A stretch of DNA of 64,000 nucleotides from Quercus robur (taxonomy: Eukaryota; Streptophyta; Magnoliopsida; Fagales; Fagaceae). The notes beneath the pieces are model-generated. The model saw nothing but the letters and a program-made list of their open reading frames with translations, did not search any database and had not been told where the DNA came from. The stretch is taken from positions 47,902,501 to 47,966,500 of the forward strand of contig NC_065539.1 in assembly GCF_932294415.1 (NCBI RefSeq). Reading direction: 5' to 3'. The position numbers and the translations under genes are program-made. This document shows, one piece after another, positions 38,010 to 50,650 of the stretch (positions are counted from its first letter, which is position 1; each line of letters begins with the position of its first letter).

Positions 38010-38600
38010 AATTTCTCATGCTATTCCTTTGAAGTTTGCTTTAATCCGTACATAGATTTGACAACCTTACAAACTTTATTTTCTTGCCCATAAACAATAA
38101 ACCCCTCAAAATTATTCCATACATATTTCCTCATTCAATTCACCATTCAAGAGTGCACTCTTGACATCTATTTGGTGTATCTTAGATTTATGTAACATTG
38201 TGATAACCATTAACATACAAATGGAGGTTATTCTTGTAATTGATGAACATGTATCAAAGTAATCAACACAATCTTTTGTTTATAACCCTTTACTTTGTAC
38301 TTGTTTGGTGCATATTCTTGTAATTGGTGAATATGTATATAAGTAATGCACACAAGCTTTACATTGTACTTGTTAATAGATCCATTAGTTTTTAGATTCA
38401 TCTTGAATATCTATTTATATTCTAGAGGATTACAACTAGGTAGAAAATGCACTAGTTTTCGCCGTATGATTTTATAAGCTAGATGGATTCAGTTTTACTA
38501 TTGACAGTCTCTTTCCAAAATGGCGTTTCAGGTGTAGACATTACTTCCTTGAAGATTTGAGGTTTATCTTTTAATGCATGAGTTAGAAAAAATTGGACCA
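38010..38600 (-). pseudogene. Ty1/copia reverse transcriptase relic
   Basis: Reading the minus strand with several frame changes gives copia RVT_2 blocks in order: TPETPFWKETVNSKT, DLLTSTM near the GTIDKYKARLVAKG position, HQMDVK-like and FLNGEL-like stretches, then VCKVVKSMYGLKQ. Stops and indels are frequent, so the copy is old. No LTRs were recognised near it. Confidence 0.65.
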
Positions 38601-41359
38601 AACGATTTTGACACTTTTGTTATTTTACTCCATCTAGGTTCACCTTCTATCCTCTAGTCCATCACCTTATAATTTAATCATGAAATGTGCCAGTCATAGT
38701 CTAAAATTTTCTTTTAAAAGAGTTTCACTCTTGTGTGAACTTACAAGGAAATATATGCTTAAAGAATGATGCATTCTTATATTCAATAACTGTACTAACA
38801 TGCATGCCAAGAATGTCAGATTTATAAATATATTCATGCACTATTGGTAAGAGCATAACTAATAAAAATAAAGCCAATTGTTTTTTTTTTTCTTATCTTT
38901 GTCATTTTACGATTAAGAATCGCCACTTTTGCCAGACTCCCCCACAGTTTCAAGAATTTATGGGAATTTATGAGCATAACTAATCTCCTTGCATGCTTCA
39001 AGTAGTTTTTGAATTCCTTCTAAGATGACAGCAATTTTTCTATGAATACAGTCACCTGGAAAGATTCACTCAAAAACATTCATTTCGGTAGACACATTAC
39101 AAAATGTATTAAATAAAAAATTATCCAAATACCGATGTGCCCACAATGGTATATAAATCCACTAAAAGTATATTTCCTTTCCTACATTAGATTATGGGGT
39201 TTTCACTACCTACACCCATGTTTAAGTAAGCATTTTTGGAGTCAATTTATTATTCACTTTTTGATAATTTTGAATAGGTAACTACTCGATGTTATTCTCT
39301 TCACGGAGAAGAATATAACCTAACTTAGCCCCATCTCAAATGACATGTGTGCTTATTTTACTTTTATTTTGACTTAAAAGACTATTTTTCTCAAGCCTCT
39401 TCCCTAGGATTCTCAACAAGAAAGAGGAGCTAGCTCAGCAAGTACTGTTGGTTAAGATTAAGAACCTGCATGCCTTTTAGACCACAGTAACCACAAAAGC
39501 ATTAAAATATATAGGTGACAATGCACTGTGCATGGTATCATCACCACAAACTCGTGTTGCAGATCTTCCATAAAAGGAAGGGGTAAAAGAGACCCAGACG
39601 TATGAGCAGTCGGGACCTCCCCCACCTTCTATTTGCCCAAGCTGTTAGAGCTAATTATTTTTGCTGACCTAATGACAACTAACTATTCTCCTGTTTTTCC
39701 TTTCATTCTGTTTAAGTCTAACCACTTCCACTTCCACATGGAATATGACATAATCGAAAACGGTGATCTATCTGTCTATGCTCAGGTCAACATGTGGTCA
39801 CCTACCTTAACAACCTTGTTTCTAAGTCCTTCTCCACTATTTTCACTCAAGACTAATCAATCTTTTATTAGATTTGCTTTAAGATAATATATATTTGAGT
39901 ACCGGTACAAGGTATTACAAATTTTATTACATTGAACTTATAAATTAACGTGTCATTAATCATAGAGAGATAATTTGAATATTCAGTTATGAGGTGATTG
40001 AAGCTCACCAATCATATTCATTGTCACATTAATTTGTAAGTTTTACGTAATAAAATTTGTAATACTTTTAGCATTTTTCTATAATATTTCCACTATGATG
40101 TGTCACTGATCATAGAAAGACAATTTAAATATTCAATGATGAGATGGTTGAAGCCCATCAACTACATCAATTAAGCTTTATGTAGTAAAACTTATAGTAC
40201 CTTAAACATTTTTTATGGATCATGTTAATAAACCATATTAAGAAAGTTTTGACATCATTTTTATAAGAAATATAAAAAATTCTCAACAAAATTAATTACT
40301 TTATTATTTTTTCATAAAATATTTTTAAAAATAGTTCCTAAAAAATACTTTTAAAGCATTCTTTAACATTTCCCATTTTCTATATATCAGTGAGAAAAGT
40401 TAACGGACGCTAGCTATTATATCTCACCCTATTAGCTACTCCTTTAGTGAGACAAAGCAAGAGCAAATTAATCCTTTATATTTGCCACGTTAGCACACAT
40501 TTGCTGGTCGATGGAGGAACCTTTTGATTGCGTTATATACATCCTCTTGCTCGTCTTTTTATTTACTTCCACACAAAAAAAAATTCTTCCTTTTCTTTTG
40601 GTGCGGTTTATATAGACTGCCTTTTGTTATTAATAACTATGTTTCGCCATTTTAGCAAGCTACATTCCTTGTTCATTAAGATAGAATACATGCATTCATT
40701 ATTTGTATTATAACTTCTCCATTTATGATTTATCCTTTATTTGGTGCTTTCCAGCTTAATATATGGGTTCCAATATACTGATTGTGTTTTTTATTTCATC
40801 ATATTATCACCATCATTACAGAGAGATCGAGGGCTTAAAACTAAGAACAAAGTTTGCAAGTGCTTCTGAAATTGAAGTGGGCAAACACATTGACACTTTA
40901 CGTACCAGTGTTGAATGAAGTACTTTGTTTCTTGTTTAAGTATTCCATTCCTTTTTTGGTCGTTACAATCATATGTAATGCCCACCCTCAGTGTCGGGGA
41001 ATTTAAAGTAATACGAAAATGGAGTTTTCCTGCTATAAATTTGATTATTAATAAGACTCTGGCAGCAGATCTCAACTGAAATTTTAATAATAATAACATA
41101 AAGTCGGTCCAAATCTCAAAAATGTTAGCAAACCAACAATCCCATTGTGGTCCTAAAATCAATGACCCATATAATAAATATATAAACCACATAGGAAAAT
41201 ACTCACCAATAAACAAATTAGCAACTAGGCATAGTTTGTTTTTCATTTATTAAAAGAACCAATTTCAAAGGTCCCCTCCCTCTCCCACGATTCTATCAAA
41301 TTTTAAAAACAAAATAACACGAGTGTTTAGAACATCTGCATCAATTCATGCAAATTTTT
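38601..41359. other. Intergenic sequence, no gene recognised
   Basis: AT-rich throughout. Around 39905-40215 two diverged copies of a roughly 170-bp segment follow each other (AAATTTTATTACATTGAACTT-like start, CATAGA-AGA-AATTT middle). The 151-codon minus ORF at 40791-41246 has no recognisable domain and biased AT composition, and is not called. Confidence 0.5.
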
Positions 41360-41528
41360 TGTAGATTTCAGTTAACTTAATTGGTAAAGTATTTGATGGT
41401 TGTATAAGAGATCTAGGATTCAATCCCCGCCTACACCAAAAACTAATTGGTATCTTGGTTTGATGATAAAAAGCTATCATCAGAAGTGGACGCCATAAGT
41501 TGAAACTCTCTCTAAAGAAAGAAAAAAA
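41360..41528 (+). mobile_element. tRNA-derived SINE, copy 3
   Basis: A-box TTAACTTAATTGGTAAAG, B-box GGATTCAATCCC, body TATCTTGGTTTGATGATAA and ACGCCATAAGTTGAAAC, short A-rich tail. Perfect 14-bp duplications TCATGCAAATTTTT flank it (41346-41359 and 41529-41542), the best-preserved duplication of the three copies. Confidence 0.85.
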
Positions 41529-41542
41529 TCATGCAAATTTTT

Positions 41543-42439
41543 CTTTTATTTATTTTAGCATAAAAACTTACTTTTTAAAAAAAAAAAAAATTATACATAT
41601 TAACTTTTTAAAACAACTCAAAATATTTATTTTACTTAACAACTATAGTCTACTCTCTTTTTTCATCATCAGGATATGTAAAAAAATAATAAAAACTAAA
41701 TGCAAAATAAATAGTGTTAGTGTAAATTTACACCGATATTATAGGAACCATGTATTTTTATACAACTTTACACAGTTTAATGTAAGTGAATTTTGAACTT
41801 AATTGACTAAAATATAATATTTCTTCTTTTATACAAGTATTAATACAGTTGTTCTTAAACTCGAGTCAACATTAAATGTGTTTGTATTAACTTATTATTA
41901 ATTTTTTGACTTAGTAAAAATAGAGAAAAACGTTCAAAATTTTGAAAAAATATATATATTTTTTAAAATGTAAATAAACTCCATTAAAAAAAATCCGAAA
42001 TAAAGCCCCTTCATTTAAAAAGAAGTAGAAACCAAACCAAACCAAGCTAACAAACTCCATTAAAATAAACACTCAAGATCTCATATTCCTACACACTCTT
42101 CCAATGTGGAACCCACAGCACCTTCCCACCCACCACAACCAACCAAATTTTGCCACATCAAAACAAAAGAACTAAACATCAAGTTTCCTTTGCCAATCAT
42201 TGACGTGGCGACAAGCTATTGGCTGTTTCAAGTACATACATGGAAGCTTCCCTTACAAAACCACACACCCCAACCAAATTAAGAAAAGACCATTTGACTT
42301 GCCTTGCTGTACCTCTACAGCTTAGTCAGGCTTTAGTCAAAAATACAAAGAAAAAAAAATAATAATAATAAATAAATAATAAAATAAAATAAAATAAAAA
42401 AACAGAGAGAGAGAGAAAGAGATCCACATTCTTTCTCTT
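41543..42439. other. Upstream region of kinase gene
   Basis: AT-rich promoter-distal sequence with A homopolymers and an AATA/AAAT microsatellite at about 42352-42400, then a GAGA stretch at 42403-42420. No ORF is credible. Confidence 0.4.
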
Positions 42440-42444
42440 TATAA
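42440..42444 (+). promoter_or_regulatory. Candidate TATA box of kinase gene
   Basis: CTTTATAACA lies after a pyrimidine-rich stretch. A transcription start near 42465-42475 would be followed at once by a strong donor ATCTG/GTAAG at 42476 and possible acceptors at 42677 or 42819, so a 5' UTR intron is likely. Confidence 0.35.
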
Positions 42445-42903
42445 CATTCCTTTACTACAGAAATCTTTGAATCTGGTAAGTCCAAACTGAACTCAAAAAA
42501 AAAAGAAATACTCACTCTCACTGTACTAACTTTAATCCCTCAAATCAAAATTTTCAACCAAAAAAAGAAAAAAAAAAAAACAACAAAAACAAAAAACACA
42601 TTAACACATAAAAAGCTAGTTTTGTTTTACTGTTCCTTGTTGCTTTTGCCTTTTTTTTTTTTTGTGTTGTGTTATAGCTCAAATTTTTTGACTGTGCCAC
42701 AATCTGTGGCCAACTTCAAATCATTGCTGTTCTTCACTTTTGTCTCAAAAAAGCTACTCCCTCTCTTCAATTAGCGTATGCACATTCTTCAATCAAACTC
42801 TCTCTTTTTTTGCTATTAGGGTTTTTTTTGTTTTTCTCTGTCTAAGTGTGTGTGTATGTGTTGATTTTTTTTCTGTTTGGGTGGTGAGAAAGTGAGGGGG
42901 AAA

Positions 42904-42936
42904 ATGTGGTTGGAAGAGAGTATGAGTAGTCAATGA
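42904..42936 (+). other. Upstream ORF in kinase leader, 10 codons
   Basis: ATG at 42904 opens a ten-residue frame (MWLEESMSSQ) closed by TGA at 42934-42936, 22 bases before the kinase ATG. Another in-frame ATG occurs inside it. Such a position could lower translation of the main ORF; conservation is unknown. Confidence 0.4.
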
Positions 42937-42958
42937 GAGTTCATCATAAAAAAAAAAC

Positions 42959-45900
42959 ATGGGGTGTGTGTTTGGGAGAGAGGTGAAGCAGAGTTCAGTG
43001 GGGAGAGAGAGGAGGAAAGAGGAAGAGGTGGAAGAAGATAATGAGGTTAGGGTTGAGAGAGTTGTGGAGGTTGGAAGAGAGGCTCAGAATGGTGAGAATA
43101 GTAAGGAGAAAGATGAGGAGAGGAGTGTGAGGCCAAAGAAGAGGTCTTCTTCTAGGCCTAATCCACGGCTGAGTAATCCGGTGAAGCACGTGCACGGCGA
43201 GCAGGTGGCTGCCGGGTGGCCCTCCTGGCTCTCTGCTGTCGCCGGTGAGGCCATCAATGGCTGGACGCCGCGGCGGGCCGATACATTTGAGAAGCTTGAC
43301 AAGGCAAGTTCAAGTTGTGTTTTGATTTATTGTCATTGCTAGTGACTTGAATTTCGGATTATTTTATGTTTGTGTTTAATTCTTTTTGAATTTGATGATA
43401 CTGATGTTGTTGTTGAAGAAGTTATTATTTGCTTTCAATGTTGAAATTATGTGTGTTGTATGTTTTATTTATGTTTGTTTGATGTAACTTTGGTTTCTAA
43501 TAGATAGCATACTGTTACGGTACTAGAATTAGGAATTTTGGTTAACTTGGATTTTTTTGGTGAAAAAAGAAAATGTTGTTGTTGTTGTTGATGTGTTAGT
43601 CATTAAATGTGTGTTTGGTATATGATGATTAGATTGGGCAAGGTACATACAGTAATGTGTACAAAGCTAGGGATAATTTGACGGGGAAGATTGTTGCATT
43701 GAAGAAGGTTCGGTTTGACAATTTGGAGCCTGAGAGTGTGAAGTTCATGGCCAGAGAGATTCTCATTCTACGCCGTTTAGATCATCCCAATGTTGTAAAA
43801 TTGGAAGGTCTGGTGACTTCGAGGATGTCGTGTAGTTTGTACCTTGTTTTTGAATATATGGAGCATGATTTGGCTGGTCTTGCTGCGAGCCCCGGAATTA
43901 AGTTCACAGAACCTCAGGTATTGGCAGTCTTATTTTGCCTGATTTTTTGTTTTGTGTAGTTGAAGATATTTATGCCTTGCGTCAAATTTGGTCTTTTGGG
44001 TAGTTATATCTTGTGTATATTGTGGACGTGGCAGGTCAAATGCTATATGAACCAATTATTATCTGGGCTTGAACACTGTCACAATCGCCATGTACTGCAT
44101 CGTGATATAAAGGGTTCAAATCTTTTGCTAGACAATGAAGGAGTTCTTAAGATTGCTGATTTTGGATTGGCTTCGTTCTTTGATCCTAATCACAAGCAGC
44201 CTATGACTAGTAGGGTGGTTACTTTATGGTACCGTCCTCCAGAACTTCTTCTTGGGGCCACTGATTATGGTGTAGGTGTGGACCTCTGGAGTGCTGGTTG
44301 CATTTTAGCTGAGTTGTTGGCGGGGAAGCCTATCATGCCTGGACGCACGGAGGTAAGTACTGATTTTTTTAATAAATTCTGTATATTCTTTTTCTGCTTC
44401 CTTCCATAACTTTATGATGCTTTGGCTGGCATTCTTAGTATTAATTGAAGTTTGTTGTGTACCCAGCAATGGCTTCTGTTACTAAATTTGCTACTGACAT
44501 CTATCTTTTATGTTAATTAGGTTGAGCAGCTACACAAGATATTTAAGCTCTGCGGTTCTCCATCTGAAGAGTATTGGAAAAAGTCAAAACTGCCACATGC
44601 AACCATATTTAAACCCCAACAGTCATACAAGCGATGCATAGCAGAGACTTTCAAAGATTTTCCACCATCATCTATGCCACTAATTGAAACCCTCCTTGCA
44701 ATTGACCCAACTGAACGTCAGACTGCCACCGCTGCATTGAGGAGTGAAGTGAGATTTTATATTTGACTACTATATTTAATATTCCTTAATTGCCCCTACT
44801 CCCCTTGTAGCTGTTATCTCTTTTCAATATGGACAGAGTTTTCCTCCAAATTGGGTTGGAGCTGTTATCTCTTTTCAATATGGACAGAGTTTTCCTCCAA
44901 ATTGGGTTGGAGGAAAGTTTCTCCAACTCAGTACGTGGCGGTTTATAAGGCTATCAATGTGAATTTTAGTCACATGACTTACTTAAAAGTCACGTGACTT
45001 GTTTAAAGAGTTTAATAAATCATGTGATTTAATACACATGGATAATCTTATAAACTACCTCGTATTAGGTTGGAGGAATCTCCTCCAATTTAGTTTGGAG
45101 GAAAACTTTGTCCTTTCAATTTGGCTTTGGCCCTTTTATGGCCAGCTTGCTTAATAGTATCTATATATCAAGCTACACAACTGCCTGGATAATTTTTTAG
45201 GTGATGTACATATTGCATTTGGTAAAATATCCGTGGGAGTCCATGAACAGATCTTTTTATCCTTTTCTTTTGATTGTTATTTTGCCCTTCTTTAGAGGTG
45301 GTAATTGGAAATTGTGCATCTCTGGCGGAAGCATTCAAATTGTCTTCATAGTTTAGTTTCTTTATTCATCATTTTTTAGGTTAGCCACCTTCTTTTCCAG
45401 GTTAGTAGCAGTTGTTAATATATCATGACAGCTAAAAGCTTTAACACATAATGTTTCCTATTGAGAATATTAAAGCTGCTCTGTTCACCAATACAACAAC
45501 AGCAACCACCAAGCCTCGATATATCCTCGATAGATTAGTTAAAGTAGGCCACATGTTTTCTTTTCTGCCATTTTGTGTAATTTCCAATTGAAAAAAAAAA
45601 AGTTAGGGTCTAAAATTTTTTTTTTTGGCTACTTGACTGCAGTCTAATTTCCTGACGTCAAGATTTTATTAGTACTGTATACCCTGAATTTAGGCCATCT
45701 GTTAAGTCTTTGACCATTGAACCTTTCTAACCTCTCTTTTGGTGCTATTAGTAGAGTATGGCTTTTTCCCCCTCGTTTTATAGTGAAAATGGTTACATTG
45801 AGCAGTGTCTAAAAGGCTGTTTCTCCAACTCACTCACACACACACACTGACACACGTGTGTATATATATAGCTGTTCGATCTTGATTTATGTCTGTCTCA

Positions 45901-46968
45901 AGCTTTGAACTTTGTAGTGCTCATGCTTGGTTCATGTCAGTCTCGTCGAGCTCTTTCGTGTTCAGGTGCCTATGCAGGCTTGTTCTTTAACTGAAGCTAT
46001 AATTTGTGCTTTTGTAGAATATTATTTGATTTTTTACATGTGCAGATGCACTCGGATCCTCTATTTTAGGATTATAGGTACACATTCAAGGCTTACTTTC
46101 ATTACACCTTTCTATTTGCATAGAGCTTTTATTTTTTTATTTTGTAAGTGTACCCTTGGATGTGTAACAAAGATAAAGTTTCATCATAAAACACATTGCT
46201 CAGTTGCCCATGCTGGCCAAGCTTGTCATTCCTCAAGCTTGACCTGTTGAGAAAGGAGTCCAAAAACTTTTGCTTAAGCTTGTTGTGCTAAGCTGATGAA
46301 CTTGCTTAAAGGAACTTATTTATGACCTGAGCTAGAGTTGTTCACAGGAAGCTTGTTTATTTGTCAGACCTATACAATATTGGTTTTATCCCTAGACCAA
46401 AATAACTATTACTTCTTTGTTGGTGGTTGGCTTGAATCTATGTTGAATATCTCTATGTTGGCATTATTTTATAATTGGCAAATATGATATGTAGAAGAAT
46501 TTGTTTGAAACTTTTTTTAATTTACCTTTTCTAATTATTAAATATGTGAGTTCTTTCTTGTTTTTTCTTTTCTTTTTTGGACAGTTCTTCACAACCAAAC
46601 CTTATGCATGTGAGCCTTCTAGCCTTCCCAAATATCCTCCCAGCAAGGAGATGGATGCTAAGCTACGGGATGAAGAAGCTAGAAGGTGGTTGACTACAGT
46701 TAATTTAATTTCTGATTGTGCATATCATCAAGTTTGGCATCAGTTGAATCCTCAATGCCCATGTCTTTTAACCTTTATTAAGTTAGCTGGGTTCCTTGTG
46801 AAGTGCCAAAAGTTAATGAATAATGTGCACTAGAAATTTAATGAAATACACACATTGTAAAAGGTTTTAATAATTGTCACGTATAACTCAATATATGGCA
46901 TCTCTATAAAATGTCCAGAGCACTATTTCTATGTCATATTATATTTGGAACACACTGAAATTTCCTCA

Positions 46969-47003
<35 letters not shown>

Positions 47004-49310
47004 CTTTTTGGTTCTTTGACCCCACCAGTTAGGCATTTCTTCTTGCATTAATTAATTTCATGATCTTTTGAAAAATTATTTTTCTTTATATTCATCCTCC
47101 TCTTCTTTAGCAAAAACACTTGCCATGTGATTGACTAATATATGTTCTGTTCTGTTTTTCTTCACCAACCCCTTCCCCTTCCCCCCCTCCCCCTCCAACC
47201 AAAAAAAAAGCTCTCCAAGTCTAACCTTAAAGGAACTTCATGACTGTAGATTGAGAGCTACTAGCAAAGCTAATCCAGATGGTGTGAGGAGATCTCGTCA
47301 ACGTGATCGAGCTATGAGGGGAATTCCTGCTCCAGAAGCAAATGCTGAGCTTCAAGCCAATCTTGATGTATGTTAGATAAGTTGCTTCTTTCAGAAAAAT
47401 ATATATATATATATCTATCTATTTCCATGGTTTTTCGCAAATTAAGTTGTTTGGAGGAGAAAATGTTACCTTAAAACTTAGGAAAGAACATTTTCAATTT
47501 TATACTCTATTGGCTGATTAGGTAGATGCATGAGTCCGACAACAAGAGAAGCATGTGTCTCCAGTGGTTGGCACTACCTATAATTAATCACCACTTAGGC
47601 CTGCCTTTTTCACTCTTTGCTTTTCCCTAGTGCTTCTCAGGAAAAACAATTTCACACTCATACGCACAATCCCCTTGAGAACAAAAGTGCCTCTTGTTAG
47701 TGTATAGTTCACCAACATCTGTACGGGAAGTGTACAATATAGTCATTTCTTTGACGCTATAAAAGTGAAAAAAGGAACAAAAATTGAATTTCACACCAAA
47801 GAGCAAATTGGTGTTCAGTGAACTGTGGTGTTGTTGAAGGAAAGATAGAAGAGGATATGTGTGGACTTGATGATAATTGACATATAGAACACTTGGAACC
47901 TTGGAGGACTAATGATATAAGCTTGCTAAATGTCTAAAGTAGCCTAGCTGCCTCATAGAGAGGAAGTAGCATAGACTTACCATGTTTTAGAGTGTTTGAT
48001 TAAAGATTTTGGAATGTTGTGTGGGGGAAAAATGGTATTTATCAGCTATTTCTTATGAAATATATTCTTTGTTGTCATGCATGCAATAAGTATGGGATGC
48101 AAGTAATACTTCACTTTCCAATATTTGAATTGCTATGATGTAAATGTTGGCATTGCCAGATGTGCTTAGGGACTGCATTCACCCTAACCAGTGAGTTTTT
48201 TTTTTTTTTTTTTTGAGATGTTATAAAAAATAACCAGTGAGTTAGTTGTGCATATAGTACAAAATTTGGAGTTGTTATAAAATGGTCATTTTGAGATGTA
48301 TAAGTCACTGTTAACAAACTGTCAGAAACAGTATGACATCTCTTTTCAACATCAGTCCATGATAGATTTTCAAACTATTAAGATATCTGTTATAGTGGCT
48401 CCATGAGAAGGTGAACACGATTTATTTTTCCCCCTTAAATGTCTACTTCCCTTGTTGATTTTCATAACTCATTAGGATCTTCTATCTAATTGTTTGTATT
48501 TTTAAATACTTAGTGATCATCATGAACACACAGTAATTTTCTTTTCCAATAAAACATTATACTTAATTATCAAAAAAATGTCACATAAAGTGGATAATTT
48601 GTACATGTCCCATTTGGGTTCAGCATGTTTGGACTCATGAGGCAGTTGACTAGGATTAATATATGACTTAATAATAATGGATATAAGGATATGCCCTTTT
48701 GCTTGGGTCAAAATTGGGAAATCTAGCATTAGCATCTGACCAACCATTTGATTTATGCCAAGTCCTAGAATGTAGAAGATTAGAACAACTTTGTTTTTAA
48801 CCATTTTTGCTAATTTGATACGTTGCCTACCTTTTGCCCCTCTCTCCTCACAATGCAGGATAAGTGTGTTCTTAAAATAATGTAGTTGTTTCATTCATGC
48901 AGTTTTTAGTCTCTTGCATTACCTTACTGTATAATTTCACCACTATTGCCCGTGGAATTACTTTCAATTGAATATTTATGATGACTCTATCTTTATGTTA
49001 CTGCTTACTACAGAGGAGGCGTCTAATCACACATGCAAATGCAAAGAGCAAGAGCGAGAAGTTTCCACCTCCACACCAAGATGGAACACTTGGCTATCCT
49101 TTGGGTTCTTCACATCATATTGATCCAGCATTTGATCCTCCTGATGTTCCATTCAGTTCTACAAACTTCTCATATTCAAAAACACATATCCAAACATGGT
49201 CTGGCCCATTAGTGGACCCTGCTGCTGTTGGTGCTCCAAGGAGAAAGAAACATGCAGCAGGTGATGGTCATGGACACTCAAAATCATCAAAAAAAGACTC
49301 AAGAAGATAA
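42959..49310 (+). CDS. CDK-like Ser/Thr protein kinase with N-myristoylation signal (7 exons)
   Basis: Exons: 42959-43303, 43633-43917, 44035-44352, 44521-44748, 46585-46685, 47250-47367 and 49014-49310. Phases agree and give 563 aa. MGCVFGRE is an N-myristoylation and palmitoylation signal, as in the plant At1g54610 / IBS1-type kinases. A charged low-complexity region of about 70 residues follows. The kinase domain then runs from [18 protein letters not shown] (G-loop) through VALKKV (ATP lysine), HRDIKGSN (catalytic loop), DFGLA, and VTLWYRPPE (activation segment) to about residue 400. The C-terminal extension is rich in Arg and Ser with the family block [19 protein letters not shown]. All catalytic residues are present, so it is probably an active membrane-attached kinase. 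Intron 1 has a GC donor. An 18-bp repeat, CAAGAAGATAAGAATTCT, covers the stop codon and recurs 38 bases later. Confidence 0.93.
43304..43632 (+). other. GC-AG intron
   Basis: The exon ends GACAAG and the intron starts GCAAGT, the classic strong GC donor (AAG/GCAAGT). The acceptor is GATTAG before ATTGGGCAAGG. No GT donor nearby keeps the DKIGQGTYS junction in frame. Confidence 0.88.
44809..44910. repeat. Perfect 51-bp tandem duplication in kinase intron 4
   Basis: The unit from AGCTGTTATCTCTTTTCAA to TTGGGTTGG occurs twice with no mismatch. A diverged related TTGGAGGAAA block follows near 45070-45110. A CA/TG and TA microsatellite lies at about 45833-45872. Confidence 0.92.
46972..47000. repeat. 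AT dinucleotide microsatellite
   Basis: TATATA repeats, about 14 units, in kinase intron 5. Low-complexity sequence only. Confidence 0.9.
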
Positions 49311-50351
49311 GAATTCTGCTCATCATGGACAGTCATTCAAGAAGATAAGAATTCTTCTCGGATCAAAGAGACAAGAGGCATGTAATATATTTTTTTTTAT
49401 ATGAATTTCTGAGAGCATTCATGAAGCTGCAAATGCTACTGATTCGGTGTCTTATATTCAAGCCGGATGTCATATATTAAAGCCGGAAAAGCCAATTAAA
49501 TTCAATGGAGAGGTAATATATCTTGTAATCCAGTTTTCAATTTCTTGTTCTATTTTTGAATTGTGAGAGGCTTCTCAATATTGTATATTTTTTTATTATA
49601 TTATTTCCCCCCTTGAGTTGAAATACTCTATCAGGTTAGTTGAAATTCTAATAAATTTGCATTGAGAACCCTGATCTGGTGTTTACTTTTGTATTTTTTT
49701 TTTTTTAATTTTGATTTTTTTGAGATTTAAATATATTTTCCTAAGCCAAATACTTTTGTATTGTTCTTATCTGAGAGCTTGCTTTCTGGTTTTTCACGTT
49801 AGAATATTTTAGTTAATCCATATTGCAAGTGTTCTCTCTCTTTAGGAGTGAAATTGGAGTTAAATGTTTGAATAAAATCACATGATTGCCCACCCATGGT
49901 TTAAGATAATTGCATTATTCTCTAAGCACTGATGTTTCCATTGCACACTCAACACTTGCTTCTATGCAAGAATAAAAGATTACAGCACTGATCATATCTT
50001 ACCACTGAAGTAAAAGTGAAAATGCCTTCTATTGTAATCAAAGGATGTTTCTAGGTAGTACAAGATGTAAATATAGGGTGTATGAAAAAAAAAAAAAAAA
50101 AAAAAAGAAGAAGAAGAATTGTGGGGACACACATTGCTAAGTTTGTAAGGACATTGTGTGCTTACAAGTGACTCTAGTCTAAACTAATATCTTGGAATTA
50201 TCTTTGAGGTAGATTTTCGACTAACGGTAATAAGTCTCATTCACTAGTCTCTTTCTTCACTTGGCAACAAAGGGTGCTGAAAAATCATTCCTCTCTTTCT
50301 TTGCTTGCAAAAAATGAGTACAGAAAAAAGTGTATCGTAATTTAGCTTCTC

Positions 50352-50451
50352 TTTGCTGAAATGACCACCCAAGTTATAGTTAGAAATATCTGGTATAATT
50401 TTTTGCTGAAATGACCACCCAAGTTATAGTTAGAAATATCTGGTATAATTT
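50352..50451. repeat. 50-bp tandem duplication
   Basis: The unit starting TTTGCTGAAATGACCACCC and ending TGGTATAATTT is present twice, head to tail, essentially without change. Confidence 0.92.
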
Positions 50452-50491
50452 TTTTTGGAGTTAAATATTACTTAAGTGATTATGTAATGAG

Positions 50492-50650
50492 CAATGCTAG
50501 GGACACAAAAAAGTTTACAACTTTTGTCATGAACTTGTTACATGGTGAGTTGTGAGTGGTAGAGGTGTAATCCCACCATTTTACTTCCACCACTCATAGC
50601 TCGTCATGTGGGATGTGTGGACTTTTTTTGTGTCTCTAGCATTTTTTTTG
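50492..50650. mobile_element. MITE with AATGCTAGGGACACAAA termini
   Basis: The left end AATGCTAGGGACACAAAAA and the right end, which as reverse complement reads AATGCTAGAGACACAAAAA, form the TIR. The interior is short and non-coding. The terminal motif is shared with the element at 54217-54399. No certain target duplication. Confidence 0.6.

Noticed and set aside
40791..41246. 151-codon minus-strand ORF
   Set aside because: No recognisable domain, AT-driven composition rich in L, F and I, no promoter or splice support, and lies among transposon debris.
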